A DNA stretch of 64,000 nucleotides from Actinomycetota bacterium (GTDB lineage Bacteria > Actinomycetota > Actinomycetes > S36-B12 > UBA10799). The stretch lies in the NCBI GenBank assembly GCA_020636995.1, contig JACJWU010000001.1, positions 1 to 64,000 on the forward strand. Direction: 5' to 3'. Position numbers and translations under genes: made by a program. Numbering within the stretch: the stretch's first letter is position 1; each line of letters starts with the position of its first letter. Shown here piece by piece: positions 50,184 to 58,455 of this stretch. A model generated the notes under the pieces. The model ran no database searches, was not told the DNA's origin, and saw only the letters and a program-made list of their open reading frames with translations.

Positions 50184-51610
50184 GCGCGGGTTGTCAGCGT
50201 GGTGGACATGGGGATCGCCGGACGCAACGTGATCGCAGACATCATCGGCGGATCGGCCGGTGCGTGCACTTCCAGCCGCCAGCGACGGGCCAGCGTGGCC
50301 AGCACCACCACTGCCTCGGTCCAGGCGAAGTGTTCCCCGATGCATCGACGGGTTCCGAAGCCGAACGGGAACCACACACCGCGGGGGACGCGGGGCGCGC
50401 GTTCATCGAACCGTCCGTCCGTGATCCAGCGGGTGGGGCGGAAGGCGTCCGCATGCGGCCAGTACCGCGGATCACGATGCATGGCGTACTGCGATGCCAG
50501 CACGACGCTGCCGCGCGGCAGGTCCCATCCACTGACCCGCAGGTCCTTGTCGAGCCAGCGACCCAGGATCCAGGCCGGCGGATGCAAGCGCATCGCCTCG
50601 GCGATCACCGCGTAGGTGCGGGGAAGCGACGGCAGATCGTGAGCCGTGAGCGGTCGCTCCGGCAGGCTGTCGAGTTCCTGCTCGAGCCATGCTCGCTCGG
50701 AGGGGTTGTGCGACAACAGGTTCCACGCCCAGGTCAATGCCAGGGCAGTGGTCTCGTGTCCGGCCAGGACCAGGGTCATCGCTTCGTCGCGCACTTCTTC
50801 GGGGGTGAATGCCGACCGTCCGTCATCGTCCCTGGCGGCGAGCATGAGAGTGAGCACATCCTTGCCGTCGAAGCCCATGGCTAGGTCGCGACGGCGCGAC
50901 GCGATCATCTCCTCGACGATGGCATCGAGCTCACGTATCGCCTCGACCTCTCGACGCCGACGAGCGGTCGGGATGCGCGAAAGCGGGGAACTCCAGGGTC
51001 CGATCCCGCGGGCGAACCCTGCGAGGACAGTGTCCAATGCGGTGGCGACGTCCGATGCCTCCCCGCGTACATCGAGTCCGAAGACGGTCCGGCCGATGAC
51101 GTCGAGCGTGAGTTCGGCCATGGCGTCGGAGAGATCGATCAGCTGCCCCCCGTGCCACCGTTGGCCGCTGGCGTCCGCGGCCCCGACCATGTCCGCGACG
51201 TAGCCCTCGATGCGCTTGTTGTGGAACAACGGCTGGAGGGCCCGCCGGTGTCGCATGTGAGTCGGGCCGTCAGCAGTGAGCAGTCCGTCCCCGAGCAGTG
51301 GGCGGGTCATCTGCAGAGCCAGGCTCTTGCGGGTGTGGCGTCCGTTGGTCACGAACACCTCCCATATCGCCTCGGGTGCGAACAGGACGTTCAGATGTTC
51401 ACCTGCCATCGGCACATGCACGATCGGTTGGTGTCGTTCCCGCAGACTGCTGAAGAACTCGTGCGGGGGCACCTGTCCAGAGGCCAGGCTCCACATGGAC
51501 CGCAGTCCGTTGGGCCCCGGCGGCCTCGCCACGGCCGGCTGCTGAACGCGCATGGATTCCACGATCGTCCGGGCGTTCAGCGTGCGTTGCGTCACCGTAC
51601 TGCTGGCCAT
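50180..51610 (-). CDS. Cytochrome P450
   Basis: 476 aa, soluble. I-helix oxygen-activating motif AGHETTALALTW, K-helix ExxR in AEAMRLHPP, PERF-like FRPTRW, and the heme loop FPFGFGTRRCIG with Cys423 as thiolate ligand. Overall most like CYP102/CYP4-style fatty-acid or terpenoid P450s (HRRALQPLFHNKRIEGY). Start ATG 51610; CACACT ends 6 nt upstream. No ferredoxin or reductase gene is nearby. It is translationally coupled to the CobT-like gene, a pairing I do not know from elsewhere. Confidence 0.93.
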   Translation of the reverse strand: MASSTVTQRTLNARTIVESMRVQQPAVARPPGPNGLRSMWSLASGQVPPHEFFSSLRERHQPIVHVPMAGEHLNVLFAPEAIWEVFVTNGRHTRKSLALQMTRPLLGDGLLTADGPTHMRHRRALQPLFHNKRIEGYVADMVGAADASGQRWHGGQLIDLSDAMAELTLDVIGRTVFGLDVRGEASDVATALDTVLAGFARGIGPWSSPLSRIPTARRRREVEAIRELDAIVEEMIASRRRDLAMGFDGKDVLTLMLAARDDDGRSAFTPEEVRDEAMTLVLAGHETTALALTWAWNLLSHNPSERAWLEQELDSLPERPLTAHDLPSLPRTYAVIAEAMRLHPPAWILGRWLDKDLRVSGWDLPRGSVVLASQYAMHRDPRYWPHADAFRPTRWITDGRFDERAPRVPRGVWFPFGFGTRRCIGEHFAWTEAVVVLATLARRWRLEVHAPADPPMMSAITLRPAIPMSTTLTTRA

Positions 51611-51664
51611 GTATGTAGTGTGCCTCGCAGGTGCTGGGCCCGGATCGGTAGGAGGCGTGCGGAC

Positions 51665-52474
51665 GTGAACGAATGGCGCGACGCTCACCTGCCGGATCTC
51701 CATTGGGCGCCGCGCGGATTGTCCGGCAAGCTCAAGTCGCTGCCCGGATGGGTAGCCCGGGCTGCGTCGGAGAGCAGGTTCGCTGGTGAGGTGCTCGACT
51801 TCGAGAAGGCGCTGCCACACTCGACCGGCGGTCCCTCGACCAGGATCGATCGCCAGGTGTTGGTGGTTCCGGGGTTCGGATTCGGCGATGCCGCGACCTT
51901 GCCCATCCAGATCGCATTGAAGCGTGCAGGCTTCCGGGTTGTGCGCTCTCACATCCTCGCGAACATCCGGTGCTCGGACCGCGCAGTCGACCGGCTCGCG
52001 GAGGTCGCTCAGCGCGCCGTGGCTGCAGACCATGGCCAACGGCTCATGGTCGTGGGGCATAGTCGCGGCGGCATGCTCGCCCGCGGACTTGGTGCACGTC
52101 ACCCAGAACTGGTCAGCACTGTGGTCAGTCTGGGGGCGCCTTTGAATGACGAGTTCGCCTTCTACGAGATCCCGCAGCCGATGGTCGGTGTGCTGAAGGT
52201 CGTGCATCAACGCGATCCCGAGTTGCGCGCCCGCCAGTGCGTGACCCGTGATTGCACGTGTCCCTACATGCAAGCTGTCCACCGCCCCTTCCCGCAGGAC
52301 GTCGAACTCATCAGCTTCTACACGACGTCGGATGGGATCGTCGATTGGCGGGCCTGCGTTGTTCCCGGCGCGGAGAACATCGAGGTGAGCGGATCGCACT
52401 TGGGGATGGGGCTGAAGCCGGACACGGTGAATCACGTGATCCGTCGGTTGATCGACTCCGCCGGCACGTTCTGA
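51665..52474 (+). CDS. Lipase-like alpha/beta hydrolase
   Basis: 269 aa. VLVVPGFGFGD (oxyanion strand) near residue 64, the nucleophile elbow VVGHSRGGMLARGLGARHPE near 130, an acid in YTTSDGIVDWRAC, and histidine in VSGSHLGMG. GHSRGG and the SDGIVDW context recall esterases that release acyl chains. GTG 51665 with GGAGG 9 nt upstream is preferred because earlier in-frame starts overlap the divergent P450 gene. Cytosolic by sequence. Confidence 0.82.
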   Translation: MNEWRDAHLPDLHWAPRGLSGKLKSLPGWVARAASESRFAGEVLDFEKALPHSTGGPSTRIDRQVLVVPGFGFGDAATLPIQIALKRAGFRVVRSHILANIRCSDRAVDRLAEVAQRAVAADHGQRLMVVGHSRGGMLARGLGARHPELVSTVVSLGAPLNDEFAFYEIPQPMVGVLKVVHQRDPELRARQCVTRDCTCPYMQAVHRPFPQDVELISFYTTSDGIVDWRACVVPGAENIEVSGSHLGMGLKPDTVNHVIRRLIDSAGTF

Positions 52475-52581
52475 CTCCCGCTCCCATAGAGGATCTGCGG
52501 GTTTGACCTGCCGTGACACCGCAAAGAAGGACATCCGATTCCCCCGCTGTCCGAACACCAGCACCGGGAATGTGGACGGTC

Positions 52582-52686
52582 GGCCCAGTGCCACGAAACC
52601 CGGGCCAGCAGGCGACGAGTGCCACGAAGATGCCGGTTTCGGGCCGCTGAAACCGACCTGTTCGTGGCACTGGCCCCGAGCGGCCT
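52582..52686. repeat. Inverted repeat with three AGTGCCACGAA copies
   Basis: GGCCCAGTGCCACGAA (52582-52597) pairs with TTCGTGGCACTGGCC (52671-52685). A third copy, GAGTGCCACGAAG, sits in the loop at 52618-52630. It lies in the 387-bp gap 52475-52861 between convergent genes, beside the second repeat type at 52718. Confidence 0.75.
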
Positions 52687-52717
52687 GCAGTTTCGCGACG
52701 CTCGACACCGACCACCG

Positions 52718-52778
52718 GTTGACTGTTGCACGGTTACCGATCACAGACCCGCGAACCCGTAACCACGCAACACTCAAC
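52718..52778. repeat. 61-bp imperfect palindrome, copy 2 of a dispersed family
   Basis: GTTGACTGTTGCACGGTTACC on the left and CGTAACCACGCAACACTCAAC on the right are near-complements, with a short loop. Same length and arms as 36896-36956, about 16 kb away. Confidence 0.75.
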
Positions 52779-52861
52779 ACCGGCGGCCGCGAGCAGCGAC
52801 GCGGGGTCCGGGCTCAGGCCGCGTGCTCGCCGTGCGCCCCACGGTGTGCCGGATTGCGGGC

Positions 52862-53680
52862 TCAGCGGGCGGGGTGTTCGATGGGGGTCTCGAACCGCAC
52901 CGGGGTGTCGAACGCCGCTCTTCGGGTGGCTCGGCGAAGCGCACGCAGGAGCACGGGCCCGGCCAGCAGCGTGAGCACCGCCGTGAGCACGGCGCGCGGG
53001 ATGTCCCACCCGAGCGATGTTGCGAGGTTGAAGGCGAACCACCGCGCGAGATTCTCGGACAGCGGTGCCCCCGGCACGAACGACAACTCGCTGTCCTGGC
53101 CGAGCGCCCACGGCCAGAACGAGAGGTTCATCAGGAATCCGTAGGCGAGCGAGGCGAGTGCGCCGTATGCCATCAGCATCGCGATCTCCGCCCTACCCCG
53201 AATCTGCGGCAGCAGGCCGGCGAACATCGCGAACCACCCCGCCGCAACCATCTGGAACGGCAGCCACGGACCGACGCCGGCTGTGAGCAGCGCAGAGGTG
53301 AACATGGACAGGCTGCCCAGGGCGAATCCGAACGCGGGTCCGAGGGCCCGTCCGCCCAAGAGCAGGACCACGAACATCGGCTCGAGCCCAGCGACACCGG
53401 CGCCGAGGGGTCTCACCGCGGTGGCCACCGCCGAGAGCACGGCGAGCATGGCCACGCCCTTGGCATCGAGGCCGTCGTCGCTGATCTCGGCGAGAAGTAC
53501 GCCTACGACCAAGGGGAGCAGGACCGCGAAGAACCAGGGGGCGTCGGTGGCGTGGTCGGCGGCCACGCTCTGCGGGGACACGAAGAAGGGCCAGAAGAAG
53601 GCGATCACCCCGACGAGGCTCACAGCCGTCAGCGCTGCGACCGTTCGGCGGCGCAGTGGGACGACGTGGAGCTGGGTCAC
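52862..53680 (-). CDS. ECF transporter substrate-binding (S) component, probably cobalamin-specific
   Basis: 272 aa with about seven hydrophobic segments. Typical S-component features: a glycine-rich loop, LEPMFVVLLLGGRALGPAFGFALGS, and GPWLPFQMVAAGWFAMFAGLLP. Last gene of the five-gene leftward operon; its GTG overlaps the ATPase stop (GTGA). The operon sits behind a cobalamin riboswitch, so vitamin B12 or a corrinoid is the likely cargo. The similarity class is the CbrT-like actinobacterial group; the assignment leans on the riboswitch more than on residues. Confidence 0.83.
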   Translation of the reverse strand: MTQLHVVPLRRRTVAALTAVSLVGVIAFFWPFFVSPQSVAADHATDAPWFFAVLLPLVVGVLLAEISDDGLDAKGVAMLAVLSAVATAVRPLGAGVAGLEPMFVVLLLGGRALGPAFGFALGSLSMFTSALLTAGVGPWLPFQMVAAGWFAMFAGLLPQIRGRAEIAMLMAYGALASLAYGFLMNLSFWPWALGQDSELSFVPGAPLSENLARWFAFNLATSLGWDIPRAVLTAVLTLLAGPVLLRALRRATRRAAFDTPVRFETPIEHPAR

Positions 53681-55257
53681 AGGGAGCAGGCCTCCTCGAC
53701 CGTCAACACCGGCAAGGGTGCGAGCACCTTCTGGACCTGGGGTGCGAATGCGGGGGAGGAGGTCAGGGCGGTCCGCACGTCCGCGTCGGTCACGACCTCG
53801 CCGTCGGCCAGGACGATCACACGATCACCGATCACGGCCACCAGTTCGACATCGTGGGTGGCCACGAGGATGCTGCATCCGGCTTCCGCCAACCTGTTCA
53901 GCCAGCTGCCGAAGGCCACCTTTCCCGGGTAGTCGAGACCGCGGGTGGGTTCGTCGAGCAGGACGATATCGGGGGCTGACGCGAGTTGGATGGCCAGTGC
54001 CAGCGCCAACTGCTGGCCGGCGGAGAGATCGCGTGGATGGTTGTCCGGATCCACGGTGTCGACCAGTTGCCGCAGTCTGGCCAGGGCGGATCCGGGTTCC
54101 TGACCGGTGTCACGGTCGGTCGCGTCACACTCGCCGCGTACGGAGTCGGTGTAGAACAGATCGCTGGGGTCCTGCGGAACGTACGCGATCCGTCGCAGAA
54201 GTGCTTGGCCGCGTAACGTCGTGGGGTCATCCTCATGCACCCGGACCCGACCCCGGTCGGGTGCGCGGGTGCCGGCCAGGACGTTGATGAGGGTCGACTT
54301 TCCCGCGCCGTTGCGGCCCATGAGGGCAGTGATCTGTCCCGATCGCAGCTGCACGTCCACCGCACGCAGCGCACCGGTGTGGCCGTAGGTGACAGTTGTG
54401 TTGGCCACCGTGGCCACCCCGTCGTGACCGGTCCTCCGCGCAGGGGCCTCGAACGTCGCGGTACGCAGTTGTACGGCCTGCCGGCGGGCGGAGCGAACCG
54501 ACAGGGGAACCGGCTCCCAGCCCATGGCTTGCCCGAGTCGCACCACCGGTGGCTGCAGTCCGTGTCCCACCATGGCCGCGGCGGGATCGAGCAGTTCGCA
54601 GTGACCGTCCTCGATCCGGATGACGTGGTCGGCGAATTCCACCACGCGTTCCAGACGATGCTCCGCCATCAGGACTGTGATCGCCAGGTCGTGCACCAGA
54701 CGGGCGATGGCCGCCAGCACCTCCTCCGCGCCGGCCGGATCGAGTGCGCTCGTCGGCTCGTCGAGGACCAGCACAGCCGGCCCCGCGGTGAGTGCGGCTC
54801 CGATCGCCACCCGTTGTTGCTCGCCTCCGGACAGGGTGTCCAGCGGCCGGTGGCGCAAAGGTGCGAGTCCGAGCAGGTCGAGCGTCTCTTCAACGCGCCT
54901 GCGCATGGTGTCGGGGGCGAACCCCAGCGACTCCATCGTGTAGGCGAGCTCCTCCTCGACCGTGTCGGTGGTGAAGCCCGCGCGTGGGTTCTGGCCGACG
55001 GTCCCCACGATCCCCGCGAGGTCGCGAGGTGCGTTGGTGCGGGTATCCATCCCGTTGACGCGCACCTCGCCGCGCAGAGTGCCGCCGGTGAAATGAGGAA
55101 CCAGGCCGTTGACCATGTTCAGCAAGGTCGACTTCCCGGACCCGGTACGACCGATGACGAGCGCCAGATCACCTTCCGGGATGGTCAGGTCCACGTTCGA
55201 AACCACGGGCCGTCCGGACTGCGCGTGGGTGAACGTGACATCGGCGAAGCGGATCAT
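53677..55257 (-). CDS. ECF transporter ATPase, fused A and A' domains
   Basis: 526 aa with two complete ABC domains in one chain. Domain 1: Walker A GRTGSGKST near 34, signature LSGGEQQRVAIGAAL, Walker B VLVLDEPTSALD, switch His in MAEHRLE. Domain 2: Walker A GRNGAGKST near 311, a changed signature LSAGQQLALALA, Walker B IVLLDEPTRGLD, and THDVEL. Fusion replaces the usual EcfA-EcfA' heterodimer. ATG 55257 overlaps the stop of the T component. Confidence 0.94.
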   Translation of the reverse strand: MIRFADVTFTHAQSGRPVVSNVDLTIPEGDLALVIGRTGSGKSTLLNMVNGLVPHFTGGTLRGEVRVNGMDTRTNAPRDLAGIVGTVGQNPRAGFTTDTVEEELAYTMESLGFAPDTMRRRVEETLDLLGLAPLRHRPLDTLSGGEQQRVAIGAALTAGPAVLVLDEPTSALDPAGAEEVLAAIARLVHDLAITVLMAEHRLERVVEFADHVIRIEDGHCELLDPAAAMVGHGLQPPVVRLGQAMGWEPVPLSVRSARRQAVQLRTATFEAPARRTGHDGVATVANTTVTYGHTGALRAVDVQLRSGQITALMGRNGAGKSTLINVLAGTRAPDRGRVRVHEDDPTTLRGQALLRRIAYVPQDPSDLFYTDSVRGECDATDRDTGQEPGSALARLRQLVDTVDPDNHPRDLSAGQQLALALAIQLASAPDIVLLDEPTRGLDYPGKVAFGSWLNRLAEAGCSILVATHDVELVAVIGDRVIVLADGEVVTDADVRTALTSSPAFAPQVQKVLAPLPVLTVEEACSL

Positions 55258-56306
55258 GCCGTCCTCCAAGGAACCGGTGGCGGTGGGGTAAGAACTGCTG
55301 GCAGGGCGGCGGCAAGGATCGCAGCGACGGCCACGGGCGGCAGTGCGGGCCATGTCAGGGGGATGGTGATGGTCGACGACGAGACGGCGATCACCGCGAT
55401 GGCGGCGCTGATCCCGGTGGCCGCGGTGAGTGTCTCCGGCCAGCCCCATGGGTCGGGCCGGTAGCGGGTGCGCACGATGCGGCGACCGGCGACCAGGATG
55501 CCCGTGATCGCCATGGCCAGGCCCAGGGCGAGCAACAGCCACCCCCAGCCGCTGGCGCCCAGTACCGCGAACAACCCCAGTGCGATCCCCATCAGCCCGG
55601 CGAGCACCAGCCCGGCCTGCAGCGCGCGCTCACCGGGGCTGGTCCTGGTCGCGCGGCCGTATCCCCGCGTGTCCATGGCCGCCGCCAGGTTGATGGCATC
55701 GTCCAGCGATGACTCCAGGACCGGCACCGAAGACTCCGCCGCGGCCCGCAGACCGCGGGTGGGCCGCCCGCGCATCCGTCGAGCCTGCATGACGCGACGC
55801 ACGTTCACCATGATTCGCGGGGCGAGGGACAACGCAACGACGCCCGCGACCCCCACGTGGTAGAGACCGGGTGGCAGTGCCTTGAGCAGACGCACGGGAC
55901 TGGCCAGTGAGTTGGCGGCGCCCACGCAGATCAGCAGAGTGGCCAACTGTGAGCCCTGAATGACTGCGATCGCCAGCATCTCAGCGGTCACCGCACCCCC
56001 GAGGGTCACCCCGGCCATCCAGTCGGGCAACGTCGCCGAGGGCAGGGTGAACAGATCGGTCGTTCCCACCCGAAGGCCGAACAGGACCGTGAAGCCGACG
56101 CGGATCACAACCACCAGCACGGCGATCCTGACGAACACCGCGAACGCCCCGGCCCACTGCGCCTGTGGCCGACGCGAGCTGACCACCAGCGCCGCCACGG
56201 CGACGATCAGCCCGAGCAGCAGCGGGTTCGCAGTACGGGTCGCGGCCGCACCCAGACCCAGCGCCCACAGCCACCAGGCACCCGGATGCAGCCAGCGATT
56301 GGTCAT
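55254..56306 (-). CDS. ECF transporter transmembrane (T) component
   Basis: 350 aa. Hydrophobic helices flank two cytoplasmic coupling segments: RRVMQARRMRGRPTRGL and NLAAAMDTRGYGRA, the paired Ala-Arg-Gly type motifs through which EcfT grips the ATPases. The C-terminal ~100 residues add further helices. The start overlaps the stop of the upstream exported-protein gene (ATGA). Confidence 0.9.
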   Translation of the reverse strand: MTNRWLHPGAWWLWALGLGAAATRTANPLLLGLIVAVAALVVSSRRPQAQWAGAFAVFVRIAVLVVVIRVGFTVLFGLRVGTTDLFTLPSATLPDWMAGVTLGGAVTAEMLAIAVIQGSQLATLLICVGAANSLASPVRLLKALPPGLYHVGVAGVVALSLAPRIMVNVRRVMQARRMRGRPTRGLRAAAESSVPVLESSLDDAINLAAAMDTRGYGRATRTSPGERALQAGLVLAGLMGIALGLFAVLGASGWGWLLLALGLAMAITGILVAGRRIVRTRYRPDPWGWPETLTAATGISAAIAVIAVSSSTITIPLTWPALPPVAVAAILAAALPAVLTPPPPVPWRTA

Positions 56307-57112
56307 CCCCGGCCCCTTCGCACAAGGATCGCCAATCCCAGCAGCGCGGCGATCATGGTGACCCCAATGGCGGCCAGCCAGGGCGGCGGAGCCGGGTCGG
56401 ATGCGGGATCGGAGGATTCGGGCAGTGCCAGGGCCACCGGGCTCCGGGTGTCCGTCGGGGTCGGGCTGCGCAGGCTCGGTGTGGGGGTCGGCGTCGATTC
56501 GGGCGTGGGGCCGGAGCGGGTCCGAGTCGCCGTGACACCGGCGGGCTCCGGGACGGTCGCCGCATCAGGCGCGGCCGGGGCCGTGGTCACCGGCGCGGAT
56601 GTGGAGGGCCGACGGGCCGACTGTCCCGGACATTCGCTGGCCGGGAAGCCGCCGATGCCGCAGATCAATCCACTGCTGTGGAACCTCAGTTCAGCCACTC
56701 GTTGCAGAACCCGCAGACCGTTGTCCGTGGTAGGTACGGTCACACACGTCGTGGTGAGTTGCGGGGGAGTCTCGCCGACGGGTGCGATGCCCGCCGGGCC
56801 GGGATCGATCACGACCGCGACGCGCTTCTGACCCTCCGGAGCCAGGGGCTGCCCCGGGCACAGTTGGTCGTAGGTGCTCATCGTGGCTGGTGGGGAGGCC
56901 TGGGAACCGTCCTTCGGTGACACGACGTACCGCCACCCCTCGACGCCACCGTCCGGTGGTGTCCGGAAGCCGGGTCCGCGCGAGGAGTAGGACCAACTGT
57001 CCCCGCCCACCCAGTACGACCAGTAGCGGTAGGTGTCGGCGTGCGCGGGCAACGGCGTCTGCGCCATGGCCGCGATGACCAGGGCGCAGACGCCGGCTGC
57101 CAGACGCTTCAT
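56303..57112 (-). CDS. Exported membrane-anchored SCO2322-like protein
   Basis: 269 aa. Signal peptide (1-25, ending PLPAHA), then an extracellular domain with YRYWSYWVGGDSWSYSSRGP and DGGVEGWRYVVS and several cysteines (CPGQ, TTCVTVP, GLICGIG, ASECPGQ). A long Pro/Thr/Ser/Ala linker (about 170-235) and a C-terminal helix LAAIGVTMIAALLGLAILV with a basic RRGRG tail follow. It is thus tethered to the outer face of the membrane with a flexible stalk. I recognise the domain as the SCO2322 family, found with ECF transporters in actinobacteria. It begins 1 nt after the preceding stop. Confidence 0.87.
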   Translation of the reverse strand: MKRLAAGVCALVIAAMAQTPLPAHADTYRYWSYWVGGDSWSYSSRGPGFRTPPDGGVEGWRYVVSPKDGSQASPPATMSTYDQLCPGQPLAPEGQKRVAVVIDPGPAGIAPVGETPPQLTTTCVTVPTTDNGLRVLQRVAELRFHSSGLICGIGGFPASECPGQSARRPSTSAPVTTAPAAPDAATVPEPAGVTATRTRSGPTPESTPTPTPSLRSPTPTDTRSPVALALPESSDPASDPAPPPWLAAIGVTMIAALLGLAILVRRGRG

Positions 57113-58141
57113 CTACTGACGGGTTTTCGCCAGACGGGACGGCAGGTTGATGCCACCGAAGTCCTTCGGGTTCTCGCCGGACGCTGTTGCGACCAGCGAG
57201 AGCATCGCCAGAGCGGCCGGGGAGTCGTTCCCGTTGGCGGTCACCCAGGTCTCGGCTGACTTCTGAAGGAACCGGGATGTCTTCTTGACGGCTTTCTTGC
57301 CGGCCCCGGATTGGGCCAAGGCGATGGCGGCCATGGCTGACCCGGCGTAGTCGGTTCCGGTGAACCCGCCTCCGTAGGGGAGTTCACCTCCGGTGGTGAG
57401 CAGGCGCGCGTTCAGGTAGTTCAGTGCTCGCTTGGCCGTGTTCTTCGGCCCGCTGGCACTGCAGGAGGAGTTGGGCACCTTGGTGCTGATCTTGCGCGGT
57501 GCGGGAACTCCGAGCCCGCCGGTCAGCGTCCAGGCCGCCTGACTCGTGGCGTTGTCGTTGGCCTCCGGCGAGGAGGTGTCATATGCAAGTGCGCCGCGCA
57601 GGGATTTCTCGGCGCTGCACCGGAGCTGGACCTTGCGGAGGTACTTGGCGTTCGCATCGCCGCGGACCAGTTCCACGGCTCCGACAGCGAGCGCGGTGGA
57701 GTTGGCATCGGAGATGGATCCTTCCGCCGGGTAGTAGGCCCAGCCACCGTCGGGGTTGACCCTCTTCAACAACCATTTGACCGCCTTCTTCGCGGCGGGC
57801 CGGTCGCCGTGGGCGTAGAGTGCGGCAGCAGCCAGAGCAGTGGAGTTGGAGTCCTGGCCGCTGAAGTTGACGGCGTCGGGCGCCTGGCACGCGGCATCGA
57901 CATCCGACCGATAGGCCATGAAGCCGCCGTTGCTGCACTGCTGCTGCTTGAGCCAGGTGATCGAGGACTTCGGCACCTTCCGGTCGGCCGCCTCCAGCGA
58001 CAGGATCGCCAGCGACTGCCGGTAGACGCCGTCGTAGGTGGGGTCGTCGGCGCCGTACAACCCGGCGTCATCGGCGAGGGCCGGTGATGCGGAGAGCAGG
58101 ACGGCTCCCACCGCCGCTGCCGCGATCGTTTTGTAGAACAC
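57113..58141 (-). CDS. Exported alpha/alpha-barrel (prenyltransferase/squalene-cyclase repeat) protein, transcobalamin-like
   Basis: 342 aa. Signal peptide (1-24, ending SPALA) and then repeats of the alpha/alpha-barrel fold: SNGGFMAYRSD, DSNSTALAAAALYAHGDRPA, PDGGWAYYPAEG, DANSTALAVGAVEL, NDNATSQAAWTLTGGL and YAGSAMAAIALAQSG. Enzyme residues of terpene cyclases are not evident. The same fold forms the B12-binding barrel of intrinsic factor and transcobalamin. Start GTG 58141, GGAG 3-4 nt upstream, where the codon itself lies in a riboswitch stem. First gene of the ECF operon. Confidence 0.85.
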   Translation of the reverse strand: MFYKTIAAAAVGAVLLSASPALADDAGLYGADDPTYDGVYRQSLAILSLEAADRKVPKSSITWLKQQQCSNGGFMAYRSDVDAACQAPDAVNFSGQDSNSTALAAAALYAHGDRPAAKKAVKWLLKRVNPDGGWAYYPAEGSISDANSTALAVGAVELVRGDANAKYLRKVQLRCSAEKSLRGALAYDTSSPEANDNATSQAAWTLTGGLGVPAPRKISTKVPNSSCSASGPKNTAKRALNYLNARLLTTGGELPYGGGFTGTDYAGSAMAAIALAQSGAGKKAVKKTSRFLQKSAETWVTANGNDSPAALAMLSLVATASGENPKDFGGINLPSRLAKTRQ

Positions 58142-58186
58142 ACGTGCTCCTTCGTTCAAGCGGTCCGCACGGACCAAAGCACGTGT
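58138..58186 (-). promoter_or_regulatory. Start-codon-sequestering stem, probable riboswitch expression platform
   Basis: ACACGTGCT (58138-58146) and its perfect complement AGCACGTGT (58178-58186) can pair. The 3' arm in the RNA contains the GTG start (58141-58139) and abuts the GGAG. A GGTCCG/CGGACC hairpin lies in the loop. This suggests control of translation initiation by ligand. Confidence 0.65.
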
Positions 58187-58209
58187 GCGTGCATCGGCCG
58201 TCCGTAACC

Positions 58210-58350
58210 TCGACAGATATCGGGCCGCTTCCACGTGCCAGGTGCTCCGACTCTCCCTCCGAGGAGGGAACACGGTTGCGGGACAGCGCCGGATTCTCAC
58301 CGGACTTCCCCTGGATTCACGTAGTTACGCGGGGCGGGTGCCCCACACAC
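58210..58350 (-). promoter_or_regulatory. Cobalamin riboswitch
   Basis: On the minus strand the aptamer core is plain: GGGGAAGTCCGGTGAGAATC then CGGCGCTGTCCCGCAACCGTG (58311-58271), which are the two most conserved blocks of the class. The 3' B12-box counterpart is GGAGCACCTGGCACGTGG (58248-58231). A CCTCC...GGAGG hairpin lies between them. It precedes the five-gene ECF operon. The outer limits are approximate. Confidence 0.92.
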
Positions 58351-58455
58351 AGTCAAGCACGCGGACGGGTCGGTCATGCGTCCGGATGGCGGAATCGTTG
58401 CGGTGGCGCCCTGAGCCCGGGCGCGATTGTGGCGTTGTTGCGACCTCCGCCTTCT

